A stretch of DNA of 64,000 nt from Rhynchopus euleeides (Eukaryota; Euglenozoa; Diplonemea; Diplonemida; Diplonemidae). Shown here piece by piece: positions 31,900 to 42,359 of this stretch; the first letter of the stretch is position 1, and each line of letters starts with the position of its first letter. The DNA lies in the NCBI GenBank assembly GCA_963210315.1, contig OY723300.1, forward strand, positions 1,054,001-1,118,000. Direction: 5' to 3'. The notes under the pieces are model-generated. The model saw nothing but the letters and a program-made list of their open reading frames with translations. It was not told the DNA's origin and ran no database searches. A program made the position numbers and the translations under genes.

Positions 31900-33189
31900 T
31901 CGGGCAGGCTGTACGAACCTGGGTCTTGTGGCCTGCAGGGGGTGGTGTAAACTGGGAGTGTTGTGAGCGTTGTGTTGCTCAGTTAGGGAGGGCAGGTGGG
32001 GCCGTGCCGATCCAATCAGGGGTGTTGCCAGGGGGCGGGAGATTTTTCCAAATCTAGTAGGGTGCTCGGGGGGACGTATGTCGTGTGCGTTCTGCTGGGC
32101 TGCTAGCCGCAGCGGTGTCATATCAAGGGCAGGTGCTCAATGCACTGCCAAGGTGCTGCAGCGCGACAAAAGCAGATCCGTGTGTTGTGCCGAAGCAGGG
32201 TGGCATAAATACGACGTGTCTGAACGGGCTGGGTTCCTGACCTATGCCCCTGTGTGTGGCGATCTCCCTTTTTTAGCCCTCCGGGATGGCGAAGCTTTGT
32301 CCACTTTGTGCCTGTGTTCTGCGTCGCTGTGCTATGGCTGTGCACAGCAGGTGCCGTGGGCAGAGCCATCTGCTCCCGTCGGAAACGTATCAGGTGCCCC
32401 CCCCCCCCACCCCACCCCTCTCCCTCTCTCTCATCGCGGTGCGGCGACGGAGACAAGGCACCACCCAAAACACTTCGAACGATAACGAAAACGAAAACGA
32501 AAGTGCGTGGCATCCTGGGGTTGATGGGAGCACATATGGAATCGCACAGATGCGGATTGTCGTTTGGGCTAGCGGACTGGCATCGCACAGTGTCCCACCC
32601 TCGAGGTTTTCACAACGTGAGGAATCGAGCCCGCTATCCCAGGCAGATGCATGCATCTTGCGCCACTGGGCGGTGTCAAAGCCGGGAGCGAGAAACGGTT
32701 TTGACTCATTTGGAAGCAAGAATGAGAGAGGCAGAGATGGCAAAGCCCCGGCAGCTGTTGGGGCGCTCACTGCTCGGGAAGCCTCCTATTTTTCCTACCT
32801 TTCCTTTTGCCCTCCTCCTCCTGGGAAAACCTTCCGGAGGAAAAAGCGCGATGCTGCCGCACAACGGTGTGTCCGCGGCATATGCAAGGCGTGCGGCGCT
32901 GTGTCGACGCAGAGCCATCCGATACGTGTTGTTGGTTTACCTGCTATCCCTTTTGTGTGTGTAACGACTCCTCTCTTCTCTTCCTCCCCCCTTCATCTGC
33001 CCATGTGTGGGGCCATCTGCCACACGCTGGTACTGCAGAGGGTCTTCTCTTGCCCTGCACCCGCATGGTCCTGACATCACCGCCTAGCGTTCGTCCTTTG
33101 TGCCGTCAGGGCGTGATCTTTCACCGGAGCCGAATGAGCAGGGCGTTCTGACGCAGGGATGTGCTTGGGGGCCGAGGTGCGGTGTGTTC
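31900..33189. other. spacer after ferroportin, no gene recognised
   Basis: 1.3 kb with overlapping short frames on both strands, none with a domain. Contains a C run near 32400. Confidence 0.55.
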
Positions 33190-33830
33190 ATTGGTTTTGA
33201 CTTGTTACGAGAGTGGCGAAGAAACGAAGAGGAAAATCGTACGACTGATGCGCTTTAGGTTTTTCACATTTATGCCACTTCGCAAGGCGTCAACACAGCC
33301 TTGAGGCACAAAAAGTGTGCGCTCAATGAAGGTCGTTTGGGGCTATTTTCCACAATTAGTTGGGCTGGGCGCTTCTGCCACAAAGCGAAAAGGAGTAAGG
33401 TTGAAAGCCGCCGTGAAATCGCAGGGTAACAAGAGGAAACCGCAATAGCTGAACTGCTTGAGGATTATCACCTTTATGCCACTTCACAGGGCCTCAACAC
33501 AGCCTTGAGGCACAAGTGCCACTCAGCCCCAAATCAGTTCGGCGATTTTTTGTTGTTTTTTATTACAAGTTACAAGCGACAAAGCGGAGTGAAGTCGCGA
33601 GTAATGATGGAAGTCGTATGACTGAAGCTTTGACGGGATCGCACCCCTTATCCATGCCACTTCACAGGGGCTTCCGCAGCCTTTGACACAGGAGTGCGCG
33701 TTCAACGAAGCCCGGATCTGCCTTTTCGCAGTGGCTAGGCAGGGTGTTTTCTCTTCGCAGAGCGAAAGGAGTACGATTTTTTTAACGCAGACTTGAGCAG
33801 AAAATGTCACTCCACCGCAGCCAAACGTGC
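33190..33830. repeat. degenerate tandem repeat, about 180-205 bp period
   Basis: Three diverged copies share ATGCCACTTC, then CAACACAGCCTTGAGGCACAA or a variant, then GTGCGCTCAATGAAG or a variant, at about 33271, 33475 and 33654. They also share TCGTATGACTGA-type and AAAGCGAAAAGGAGTA-type phrases. Sequence divergence suggests an old duplication. No coding frame is conserved among the copies. Confidence 0.7.
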
Positions 33831-34393
33831 TCCGCACACCACTAGCCTCCCCCATCACAGGAGGTTTTTTTGTGTGTGGAAGCGTCAACGCAATCACAAA
33901 CAAAATGCTGTGTGCCTTGGTGTGACATTTTTACAGCTGCCCCGGATGGGTGCTCTACCATAAAACGAACGGTGTCATTTGGCTGTGCGGCATTTCTTCA
34001 GGCCATGTTGCCCCCCATCACTCACACCTCACACCTCCTCCCCTCACTGCTAAGAATATGGCCAAGTCTCAAGTCCAGACCCCCAAGCCTTCTCACGCAG
34101 TGCCCCCCCCCCCCCTTTCCTCCTTTCCTCGCACACCTGGCGGGGACCGCTTCACGAGCGCGAGTGAGATTGTTGGAGAGGGACACAGCGGGGAGTGGCA
34201 AAGAGGATGGATTTGCAGGCGCCTGGGCCCAGTCCATCACATCCCCCTCCCCCCCCTCCCCTCCCCTGTGGCTACAAAACGGACACCCCGTTGCTAGAGA
34301 GAGGGGGGGGGGGAGAGTGTTAGGAGGCCTTGTTTTTCCTTCATCTTTTGACAGTCACCCCCCCCCCCCCCCCCCCGATCCTGCCTCTGCATG

Positions 34394-35246
34394 CAGGCAT
34401 GTCGCTAAGCGTCGACCGTCGACCCAGTGATTTTGGGTTTCCCCCCCCATAAAAAAGCGTCGACCCAGCGTCGACCCAGTGGACTGGGTTGACGCTTGGT
34501 CGAGGCTTGGAGCGTCGACCCAGTGGAACTGGGTTGCCATTCAAGCCTGGACCAAGCGTCAACCCATTTATTACACTGGGTCGACGCTAACCTAGCGTTG
34601 ACCCGGTTACACTGGGTCGACGCTCACCAAGCGTCGACCAAGCGTCAACCCACTTTCACTGGGTCGACGTCGAAGAGAGTATGGTTTTGCAGGAACAGAT
34701 GATCACTACCGTGGCCTCCGGCGGCTGGGGGGCTCCGCCCCCCAGACCCCCCTGTGGCGTGTGTCTCGTACTCAAGTCATTCGATTCCCACCGGGTCAGG
34801 GAATCCAACCACTCCAGTCGCCTCAGGGGGACACAGCCAACTCACACAGAATCTGTACGCCCACAATGAACAGATGTTCACTACCGTGGCCTCCGGCGGC
34901 TGGGGGGCTCTGCCCCCCAGCCCCCCTATCTCGCGTGCCCGTCTAGTAACCAAGTCCTTGCGCTTTGACGGCCGTGGCATATCAGGGGGCAGCGTCGAAA
35001 TCATGGTCCCGAAAGCCATTTTTTGGTTTCCTCCGGCACCCGACGGCGCGAGCGGGAGAGGAACCACGGAAGGAACCCAGCGCCTCACACCGTGCCCACC
35101 TAGTGGTCCACCGATGGGAAAATTTGGCAACAACACGAGCGCGCGCGAGAAAAATTGACCCCTAGTGTTTTCCCCCCTGATCCCCCCCCAAAACAGGAGC
35201 GTCAACCCACCAAATCTCCAAAATCGAAAAGTTAGCGACAGGCCTG
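34394..35246. mobile_element. Mutator-like non-autonomous element, copy 1
   Basis: 853 bp with ends CAGGCATGTCGCTAA and TTAGCGACAGGCCTG, a 15-bp terminal inverted repeat with one mismatch. It is flanked by the perfect 9-bp duplication CTCTGCATG (34385-34393 and 35247-35255). Nine-bp duplications are typical of Mutator-like elements. The left third is an array of GTCGACCCAGTGG-type repeats in both orientations. The middle carries two GC hairpin modules (34704, 34879). No transposase. About 97% identical by eye to the copy at 51408-52276. Confidence 0.88.
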
Positions 35247-35496
35247 CTCTGCATGCCCCATCCCCCAGTCCCTCCCCTGATTCTCACATGTGTCAGCTGC
35301 TGTCGCTGCATGCCCATTCCATCCCCCCGTGCCCAACTCAAGCATTGTTTGCTGCTCTCTAATATGCCAGCACTACGTCATGTTCGATCTGCCCTGCACA
35401 GCGTGCTGGTCACATCGCAATTTTAGGGTGGTTCTCAACACCTGTTGTCTTCAGCCCCTTTTCGTTATGTGACACTGTATACAGCAGATGGTATAG

Positions 35497-35612
35497 GGGG
35501 GCGCACTCGCGACCAGTCACAGCTAGTCACAGCTCGTCAGCCAGTGGGGGGAAGTGGGCCGTGGCTCACTTGTCCTCACTCAGCCACACCTGGTAGCGAG
35601 GGCCCCCCCGTA
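35497..35612. mobile_element. ~105-bp palindromic miniature element, copy 1
   Basis: A dyad that starts TCGCGACCAGTCACAGC and ends CACACCTGGTAGCGAGG, so the two ends pair with mismatches. It is homologous to 54905-55014, sharing CACAGCTCGTCAG, GGGGAAGTGGGC and CTCACTCAG. A very small non-autonomous inverted-repeat element. Confidence 0.6.
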
Positions 35613-36740
35613 GGGGGGGCTTCGATTCAAGACACATACACCCCTCATCCTCCCATCCCCTAACTAAACACCCTGCTGATCTGACAAAGAGAATTTTTGG
35701 TTGCTGCGTAATTCTGTTTGTACGGGGGAGGGGGTGGTGGTGGGGTGGTGTGGGCTGCGAACGCCTTGCTTGTGAGGGTGCCGGGAGGGAGGGGGGGGGG
35801 GGGAGCGTCTTTTTTGTGCCGTACGTCGCAACCAATGACCATGATTCCGCGCTAACACATGAAGGGGCTGCGCCACATGCCCTTGGTACGCCCTGCACCC
35901 TCAAGGCAGAGGAACGCGTGCATGGCATTGGTGTGATGTAGGGTGGGATGCTAGGCAGGCTGCTCTGTGGATATGGTGGGTGGCGGGGGGTGGGGGGGGG
36001 GGGGGCGCTTGCGTTTGGCTGGAGCTCCAGAGGAGCAGCATGCCAACGGGCATGCTTTCAAGTATTTGAGAGACACGTTCGTTTCCGAAGCGGGGTGCCG
36101 TGCGCTACAATGGAGTGGCGGGGTACCTGGTAGAGTGTGTGCTGGGTTGCTGACCCTGCCCTACTCCGAAACATTGCCACGTAGACTTTCCCAAACGTGT
36201 GTATGTGTGTGTACAGACAGTGGAGATCACGCCAAGAGCAGATGTGCTCGGGTGCGTTTTTACACTACTCAGAATGACTCATGTATTGTGTGTGTGTGTG
36301 ATGGCAGCCGGCGGAATGAATGCAGCACAGGCTCTGGTCGCCACCACGGCCTGCCAGTCTGTGTGTCGCCGGTGCCCCCTTTGTCCCAGAAAGGATAGTT
36401 CTTCAGTGGATGTGTGGGTGTTCCGACTGACAGAAGGAAGGGCTTGGCAATCCTCTCAAGCCGATGCTGCCAAGAGCTGCCAGTGTGGACTGCAAGAGAC
36501 CTGTGGTGGCCCTGCAAGGCGATTGCCTTCGCAGGTTATGTGCCGAGACAAACCCCGCCCACCCCCCGTCACCCATTTGCTGCTGTGCAAAGACGGGCAG
36601 TGCCTTTGCCTGTCTTTATGCCGCACCCTGTGTCTGCTGAATGTTGCCATGCGGGCTGCACGTCACTTCTCATCCTCACAGGCGGCCTTGCCCCAAGCCT
36701 GTCTGCTCGCACCCTCAGGTGCTGCCAAGACAGCAGCACC
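35613..36740. other. spacer before the DUF4116 gene
   Basis: No gene recognised. G runs near 35790 and 35995. Pyrimidine-rich stretches ending in AG at 36681 and 36718 precede the start codon at 36741 and are candidate acceptor sites. Confidence 0.5.
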
Positions 36741-38366
36741 ATGGAGGTGTATGTGGCGGACCCCGCCACCGGCACACACCACGTGGTGGATGTGGAGGAG
36801 GAGGACACGCTGGACAGCCTGCATGCGCGTGCGGCAGAGGCGGTCGGGCTCTCGGCAGGCCGGGCTGTGTTCAGGGTGGGCGGGGAGGAGCTGTGCGCCG
36901 GAGGGGACGGCTGGGTCTCGGGGTGTGCTGCGCTGTGCGACGGGTGCGTGCTGGAGGTGGTGAACAGCGTGCAGCCGTACCTGCAGGAGCTGCAGAGGCA
37001 CCGCACCCTCGACAGCATGCCCGACTGGGTGTGCGACGACAGCGAGTGTGTGCTCGCTGCGATCAGCATCGACGGCGGCAACCTGAAGCACGCCAGCACG
37101 AGGCTGCGGGGCGACCCCTGCACCGTGCTGGCAGCAGTGCGGCAGTGCCCCGCCTCCCTCGCCTCGGCAAGCGACGCGCTGCGTGCGGACCGTGCGTTTG
37201 TGGCGGAGTGCATCGATGTGCACGCCACAGCGATCGGCGGTGCTGCCCCGCACCTGAAGGACGACCTGGAGCTGGGGATGCAGGCCGTGGGCCGCTGCCA
37301 CACCGCCCTGGAGCACCTGGGCCCGACACTGCGCGACACAGAGGAGGTTGTGCTGCACTCACTCAAACGGTACGTTTCGCCCTGCGACCTGTCGTCTGTG
37401 TCGCTGCGGTTGCGTGGCGACAACGACTTCATGCTGGATGCTACATACATCTGTGTCTCCGCCTTTGCCTACGCGACACCGGAGGTGCTTGACGATCGCG
37501 ACACAGTGCTGGATGCTGTATCCCGTCACCCAAGCTGTTTCAAACCCATCAGCCAGCGTCTGAAGAGCGACCCCGATGTGCTGCTGGCTGCTGTCCGCTC
37601 GTCGTACTGGTGCGACGCACTCGGCGCTGCACCACATAGGCTTCGTAACGACAAGGCCTTCGTGCGGCAGTGCATGCAGAGAGCGCCATGCTGCATCCAA
37701 TTTGCCTCGGATGCCCTGCGCTGCGACGAGGAGCTAGCGTGGGAGGCCGTCACCATGGACACGAGGGCTGTCAAATATGTACACGAGATCTTGCGCAGCA
37801 ACATCGAGTTTATGACGCGCTGTGTGGCGCGGGACGGTGCGTGCCTTGAGCACGCCCACAACACTCTGCAGCAGAACCGGGACCTTGCGTTGCTTGCGGT
37901 GCGGACAGACGGACGTGCACTGAGGTACTGCGGGATTGCACTGCAGAGTGACAGGGAGGTCGCTTTGGTTGCTGTCCGTCAATGTAGCTATGCACTAAGG
38001 TTCTGCGCTGAGAGCCTGCGTGACGACAAGCAGGTTGTGCTGTCTGCCAGTAGTGGGGGCATGACGCTTGAGTATGTCTCGCCACGCCTGCGGAAAGACC
38101 GGACAGTGGTGTTGAATGCTGTTTGGAATTCTGGTTATGACCTGGAATATGCAGGCATCTACAAAGGCGACGTGTGGTTGGTGGCCCTCGCTGTGCTCGG
38201 GGCAGGGGGCGATGTGTTGCGCTACGCAGATGACACTGCACACAACTCCCCTGTGGTGCTGCTGGCCCGCCGTGTCTACGACCTTACAGGAGGCCTTATC
38301 AGCATACTGGCCTACTGGTCGTTGCGCTTCGTCGCCATGCTTGCCAGGGCGAGTGTAGGCCTGTAG
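36741..38366 (+). CDS. DUF4116 repeat protein with ubiquitin-like N-terminus
   Basis: 541 residues from the ATG at 36741. The open frame upstream has no homology. Residues 1-76 (MEVYVADPATGTHHVVDV onward, with GRAVFRVGGEEL) resemble a ubiquitin-like beta-grasp domain. From about residue 90 to 515 there are eight to nine helical DUF4116 repeats of about 48 residues. Each reads roughly: D, then VLAAV, a residue pair such as GALRYC or GNLKHAS, then LRxD. The C-terminus is hydrophobic (about 518-541, GGLISILAYWSLRFVAML), possibly a tail anchor. DUF4116 has no established biochemical role. The repeats probably form a solenoid for protein binding. Start choice is supported by the ubiquitin-like fold beginning at residue 1. 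Confidence 0.8.
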   Translation: MEVYVADPATGTHHVVDVEEEDTLDSLHARAAEAVGLSAGRAVFRVGGEELCAGGDGWVSGCAALCDGCVLEVVNSVQPYLQELQRHRTLDSMPDWVCDDSECVLAAISIDGGNLKHASTRLRGDPCTVLAAVRQCPASLASASDALRADRAFVAECIDVHATAIGGAAPHLKDDLELGMQAVGRCHTALEHLGPTLRDTEEVVLHSLKRYVSPCDLSSVSLRLRGDNDFMLDATYICVSAFAYATPEVLDDRDTVLDAVSRHPSCFKPISQRLKSDPDVLLAAVRSSYWCDALGAAPHRLRNDKAFVRQCMQRAPCCIQFASDALRCDEELAWEAVTMDTRAVKYVHEILRSNIEFMTRCVARDGACLEHAHNTLQQNRDLALLAVRTDGRALRYCGIALQSDREVALVAVRQCSYALRFCAESLRDDKQVVLSASSGGMTLEYVSPRLRKDRTVVLNAVWNSGYDLEYAGIYKGDVWLVALAVLGAGGDVLRYADDTAHNSPVVLLARRVYDLTGGLISILAYWSLRFVAMLARASVGL

Positions 38367-38858
38367 CCAGTGCTTTCTCCGCCGCGGTGCGACGTATATC
38401 GTATTTCTTTTGAAGCACGCTTGTGTGAACGGAGGCACCTACCACAGCTGCAACCAAACGTGCTGGATAGCCCAGGAACAACATTTCGGGTGCACGAAGC
38501 AAATGAAAATCCACCACAGCGGTTGCTGAGAGTAGCGGGCGATTTTCATCTCTGTTGTATTCTCTGCCTGGAGGCCTGCAGTGTGCTGCCGCGTAGCGGA
38601 GCACCACGCGGCATGGCATGCCGCTATCTGCACAGACACAGCCGTGTGTCACACGCGGCTCATTGTCAGCAACCTGCTGGCGAGTGATTGGGGTCGCTCG
38701 ACACACCCCAACACTGGGATGGCAGAAGCAACAAACACCAGGCGTGACCCACCAAATACCCCCGTGCTCGTTCTTAAGTGTCGCACGTGGCCTGCTGCTA
38801 CATTCGCCACCCACCACCTCACACAGATTGTAACGACTTGCACACACACAGCACGAAT
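38367..38858. other. intergenic spacer
   Basis: 492 bp between the DUF4116 gene and the old yellow enzyme gene. No ORF with a domain. A C/A-rich stretch just before the start codon may carry the leader acceptor. Confidence 0.5.
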
Positions 38859-40139
38859 ATGTCGCTGAAGCTGCTGAGCACGGTGAAGGTGGGTGACATG
38901 GAGCTGCAGAACCGAATGGCGCTGGCACCTCTGACGCGCGGGCGTGCGACGGAGGATCACCTGCCGACGGAGGTGATGGTGGAGTACTACAGGCAGCGCG
39001 GGTCGGCAGGGCTGGTCATCACAGAGGCGGCAGGGATCTCGCGCCAGGGGGCGGGGTGGTACTGCGCACCCGGGATCTGGAACCAGGAGCAGGTGACTGG
39101 CTGGAAGAAGGTCACAGAGGCGGTGCACGCACGCAAGGGTGTGGTCGCAATGCAGCTGTGGCACATGGGGCGGCAGGCACACTCAGACGTGACGGGGGAG
39201 GCAACGGTGGCCCCGTCTGCGATTGCAATCGAGGGGGAGGTGACGGCGTGGCGTGGGGAGAAGAAGCCGTACGAGACACCGAAGGAGTTGACGGTTGACG
39301 AGATCAAGAAGGTGCAGCAGGACTACAAGAATGCAGCAGTCAACGCGAAGCTAGCTGGGTGCGACATGGTGGAGCTCCACGCGGCCAACGGGTACCTGCT
39401 GGACCTGTTCCTGCAGTCATCGACGAACAAGCGGACGGATGCGTACGGCGGGTCGGTGGAGAAGCGGCTGCGCATGCTGTCGGAGGTGCTGGCGGCGGTC
39501 GAGGAGGTGTACCCTGCCAGCCGCATCGGGGTGCGTCTCTCCCCGAACGGGGCGTTCGGGTCGATGGGGAGTGCTGACAACACCGACACCTTCGCGGCTG
39601 CTGTGCGGATGCTGGGTGACCGCAAGGTGGGGTACGTGCACCTGATGGACGGGTTGGGTTTCGGGTTCCACGAGCTGACGGAGGCATTCACACTGAAGCA
39701 CGCACGCGAGCTGCTGGAGCAGACGAAGGGTGCCGGCGGGGTGACGAAGCTGATGGGGAACGTGGGGTACACACGCGAGACGGCGGAGGAGCGGGTGCAG
39801 GCGGGCGAGGCAGACATGATCGCCTTCGGGCGTCCCTACATCAGCAACCCGGACCTGCCGGAGCGGTTCGCGAAGGGGGCGGCGCTGAACCCTGACGCAG
39901 AGTACGCTGACTGGTGGGGCATCGGCAAGGGTGCCAGTGGGTACACTGATTTCCCGACAATGGAACAGGCTGACGCACGTGCTCAGGTTGAGAAGAAGAC
40001 GAAGACTGAGACACGCGTCGCTGTGCCCGCACCGGCACCTACACCCACGCACACACCACGCAAGCCCCCGCAGCGCAAGGTGGCGGCTGTTGAGAAGAAG
40101 AAGGGCAAGGGTCTCTTCAGCTTCCTGCACTGCTGCTGA
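38859..40139 (+). CDS. old yellow enzyme family NAD(P)H:flavin oxidoreductase with Cys-Cys tail
   Basis: 426 residues; the family core is about 370. The FMN enzyme reduces activated C=C bonds (enones, nitro compounds) with NAD(P)H. Seen: ALAPLTRGRA (21-30), QLWHMGRQAHSD (99-110), and VELHAANGYLLDLF with the His174/Asn177 substrate pair and Tyr179 as in OYE1-type enzymes. NKRTDAYGGSVEKRL (190-204) and FGRPYISNPDLPERF (phosphate loop) follow. The ATG at 38859 gives the usual N-terminus just before the first strand; an open frame upstream is not conserved. After about residue 365 there is an unusual extension: Lys/Thr-rich, Pro-rich, Lys-rich, ending GLFSFLHCC. A basic stretch plus terminal Cys-Cys suggests lipid modification and membrane attachment. 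Confidence 0.9.
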   Translation: MSLKLLSTVKVGDMELQNRMALAPLTRGRATEDHLPTEVMVEYYRQRGSAGLVITEAAGISRQGAGWYCAPGIWNQEQVTGWKKVTEAVHARKGVVAMQLWHMGRQAHSDVTGEATVAPSAIAIEGEVTAWRGEKKPYETPKELTVDEIKKVQQDYKNAAVNAKLAGCDMVELHAANGYLLDLFLQSSTNKRTDAYGGSVEKRLRMLSEVLAAVEEVYPASRIGVRLSPNGAFGSMGSADNTDTFAAAVRMLGDRKVGYVHLMDGLGFGFHELTEAFTLKHARELLEQTKGAGGVTKLMGNVGYTRETAEERVQAGEADMIAFGRPYISNPDLPERFAKGAALNPDAEYADWWGIGKGASGYTDFPTMEQADARAQVEKKTKTETRVAVPAPAPTPTHTPRKPPQRKVAAVEKKKGKGLFSFLHCC

Positions 40140-41191
40140 CGTGTGTCCCACCACAGTGGGTGTAACACTCGCACCCTGGTGCACTGTGTGCCTTTGTGTC
40201 TTCGATGTGATGTGTGTCTTTCGAGTTTTTGGCTTTCTTCAAGGTGCGTTCTGAATGAACGCTAGTACATCCTTATGCACAAACTGAGCAGCTCTGCTTC
40301 GGCAGCTTCTGCAGCATTTGAAGTTGCAGTTTTTATTTTGGCTTACACCCACTGTTCTAACTCTTGATGTTCTTGCTGTCTTCTGCATCCGGTGCTGTTG
40401 TCCGGCCTTGCCGCACGAACAGCAGCCCCTTATTGAGGTGCCCCCGAAAACCCCCTTCGCAATGTGAGGGTGTCCGGGGCACCATTCTTGTTGTTCATTC
40501 TGCTTTCGGCGTCTTGCAGCTGCACGGCAACCCACAGGCAAGTGGCCTTGGGATGCAGCAGCTGCCCTTCTAACCCCACCTCTAACTCTTAACGGTATCG
40601 ACGCCCGTTCCGGTGCAGGCCGCTGTGCGTGTGCACGCCTTGTCCTTGCTGTGTGCAGCTGTTGTTGTGGGCCGCCAGGCTCATCTCCCGCTTCTGCATG
40701 CCGCGTGCACAGCAAAGCCCTGCTTGTGTAGGCAGCACGCTGACTGCTGCTCTTTGATCCCAGTCGGTGCTGAGTTCTCGTATGCAGCAGACAGCACGCT
40801 TGCATTATGTTGCCAAGCAAGCGAAGGTGACCCTGCCCACCCCTCTCCTTTCCTTGTCGCCATCCTCCGTCTGCATGTGTGGGTGCTGCTTGATGTGTTG
40901 GTGGACCCTCCCTGCACACCGCACCGACACTGCACCACTGCCTCACCACAGCGCTCTCCATTACCCTGCACACGGCAGCATGCATCTGTGCAAGGGCAAG
41001 TTTGGAGCGCGAGATACTTTGCTGTGCCGCACAGCCCTGCTGAGGAGCTGTGCAATTAACACCTGCCGCTGCTGCTTCGTGCAGCGGGAGGAGTTGGAGC
41101 ACTGCCGCACCACAGCCCTCTCTCCCTTGCATCATCCACACCAACACACCCGCCCCTCGACGCCTCAGGAAGGTTGCTCGGGTGTCGCAAG
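40140..41191. other. spacer, no gene recognised
   Basis: 1.05 kb. A 302-codon minus-strand frame crosses it but has no domain and its composition fits chance. A pyrimidine-rich stretch ending GCCTCAG at 41168 lies 23 bases before the next start codon. Confidence 0.5.
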
Positions 41192-42009
41192 ATGACCCAG
41201 GACCGCCCTGTGCGGTACTTTACACCCAATGAGGTCATGCGGCACAACACAGAGGACGATGCCTGGGTGAGCGTGCTGGGGAAGGTGCTGGACATGACGC
41301 CGCTGATCAAGAAGTACCCCGTGTCGGAGACGGGGCCCCTGACTAAGGCTGCTGGTTCGGACATCTCCCACTGGTTTGACAAGACACAGGACCCGCCTGA
41401 CATTAGGCAGTGCATCGATGTGACGACAGGCCTCAAGCAGTACTACCAGCCCAACGGGCGGTTTGTCCACATTCCTTCCCTCGCACCCGACAAGAGCATT
41501 GACCACGGGTATGAGCTGCCTTGGTGGAAAGACGATCGCTTCGTGATTGGGTATCTCACAAAGAGGCCGAGGCACATCCGCATTGTGAACACTCTCAACA
41601 ACGCGGAGGCGACGCTCGAGGTCTGTTCAGAGGAGACGCTGGCAGAGATTCAAACCAGGTATGCTTTGGCGTGCCCCCGTGCAGTTTGTTTTAAAGGTAA
41701 CACCTGTGGCATTCAGTGTGCGGGGCTGTGCATGTCTGCTCTCGGGGTCGTCTCGACTGCCCCTCACATCCTCACACCTCGGCACGTTGCAGGTATCTGG
41801 AGATCAACGCGCATGCGGGGAGTTATACCTGGAAGCGGCAGGAGCGCGAGTCGCGCGAGCTTGATCTGACAAAGACACTGGAGGACAACGGGATTGTCGA
41901 CGAGAGCGATGAGTTCGAAGCACTCGGCCTCCCAAATGATTACTACATACCTGCCCTGCATATCTACTTCAACGACGATCTGACTGTTGATGAGTGGGCC
42001 CCGCACTGA
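41192..42009 (+). CDS. CYB5D1: cytochrome b5 domain-containing protein 1 (two exons)
   Basis: Join 41192-41658 and 41793-42009, 227 residues, close to animal CYB5D1. The protein is a conserved axonemal, radial-spoke-associated factor needed for normal ciliary beating; its presence implies a motile flagellum. Seen: RYFTPNEVMRHN (start of the b5-like domain), WVSVLGKVLDMTPL, GSDISHWFD (the family replacement for the classical HPGG heme motif) and GRFVHIP. HIRIVNTLNNAEATLEV and RYLEINAHAGSYTWKR span the exon junction, followed by LEDNGI and LHIYFNDDLT at the end. The first ATG of the conserved frame is at 41192. The splice keeps RY at the junction, exactly as in homologues. Confidence 0.92.
41659..41792 (+). 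other. spliceosomal intron, phase 2
   Basis: 134 bp, GTATGC to TTGCAG, interrupting the Arg codon of the RYLEINAHAGSYTW motif. Removal restores the conserved CYB5D1 sequence. Confidence 0.92.
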
Positions 42010-42359
42010 GCCCACCCCCCACCGCCTCAACGGGCTGCCATTTCGGTTGCAGCGTTGCCACGTTCGCAGCGGATGGATTTACACCCTCTACTCTATACGA
42101 TATGTGTGCAAAGCGCACACACCGCGCCCCACCCCCTCTCCCCCCCCGGAAGTGGTGTGTGCACACACGGATTCCGGTTCACCGTGGCCCCCCACCCCCA
42201 CACCCCAACCGCCCCAACCCCCTTCTCCGGAGTCGGGCAGTTTGTTTACACCGTCATTCCGACGACCGCCCCACACCCTTGCTCTGTGTTGCACGGTGCG
42301 CCTTGCGATGTGAATCCCAGACACCCCCACCTGCAGGGCACGCCCCTCATACACAGCAG
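42010..42359. other. short intergenic spacer with candidate acceptor
   Basis: 350 bp of C-rich sequence between CYB5D1 and frataxin. CACCTGCAG ends at 42336, 24 bases before the frataxin ATG, and ACACAGCAG ends right at the ATG. Both are plausible acceptor sites. Confidence 0.4.

Noticed and set aside
30802-32121. 439-codon minus-strand frame antisense to ferroportin
   Set aside because: It mirrors the GC-rich codon bias of the sense gene and has no domain.
36199-36963. 254-codon plus-strand frame overlapping the DUF4116 gene start
   Set aside because: Different frame from the conserved protein, no domain, and half of it covers the spacer.
40239-41147. 302-codon minus-strand frame between the old yellow enzyme and CYB5D1 genes
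   Set aside because: No recognisable domain; composition is consistent with chance, and the only minus-strand gene in a co-directional cluster would be unexpected.
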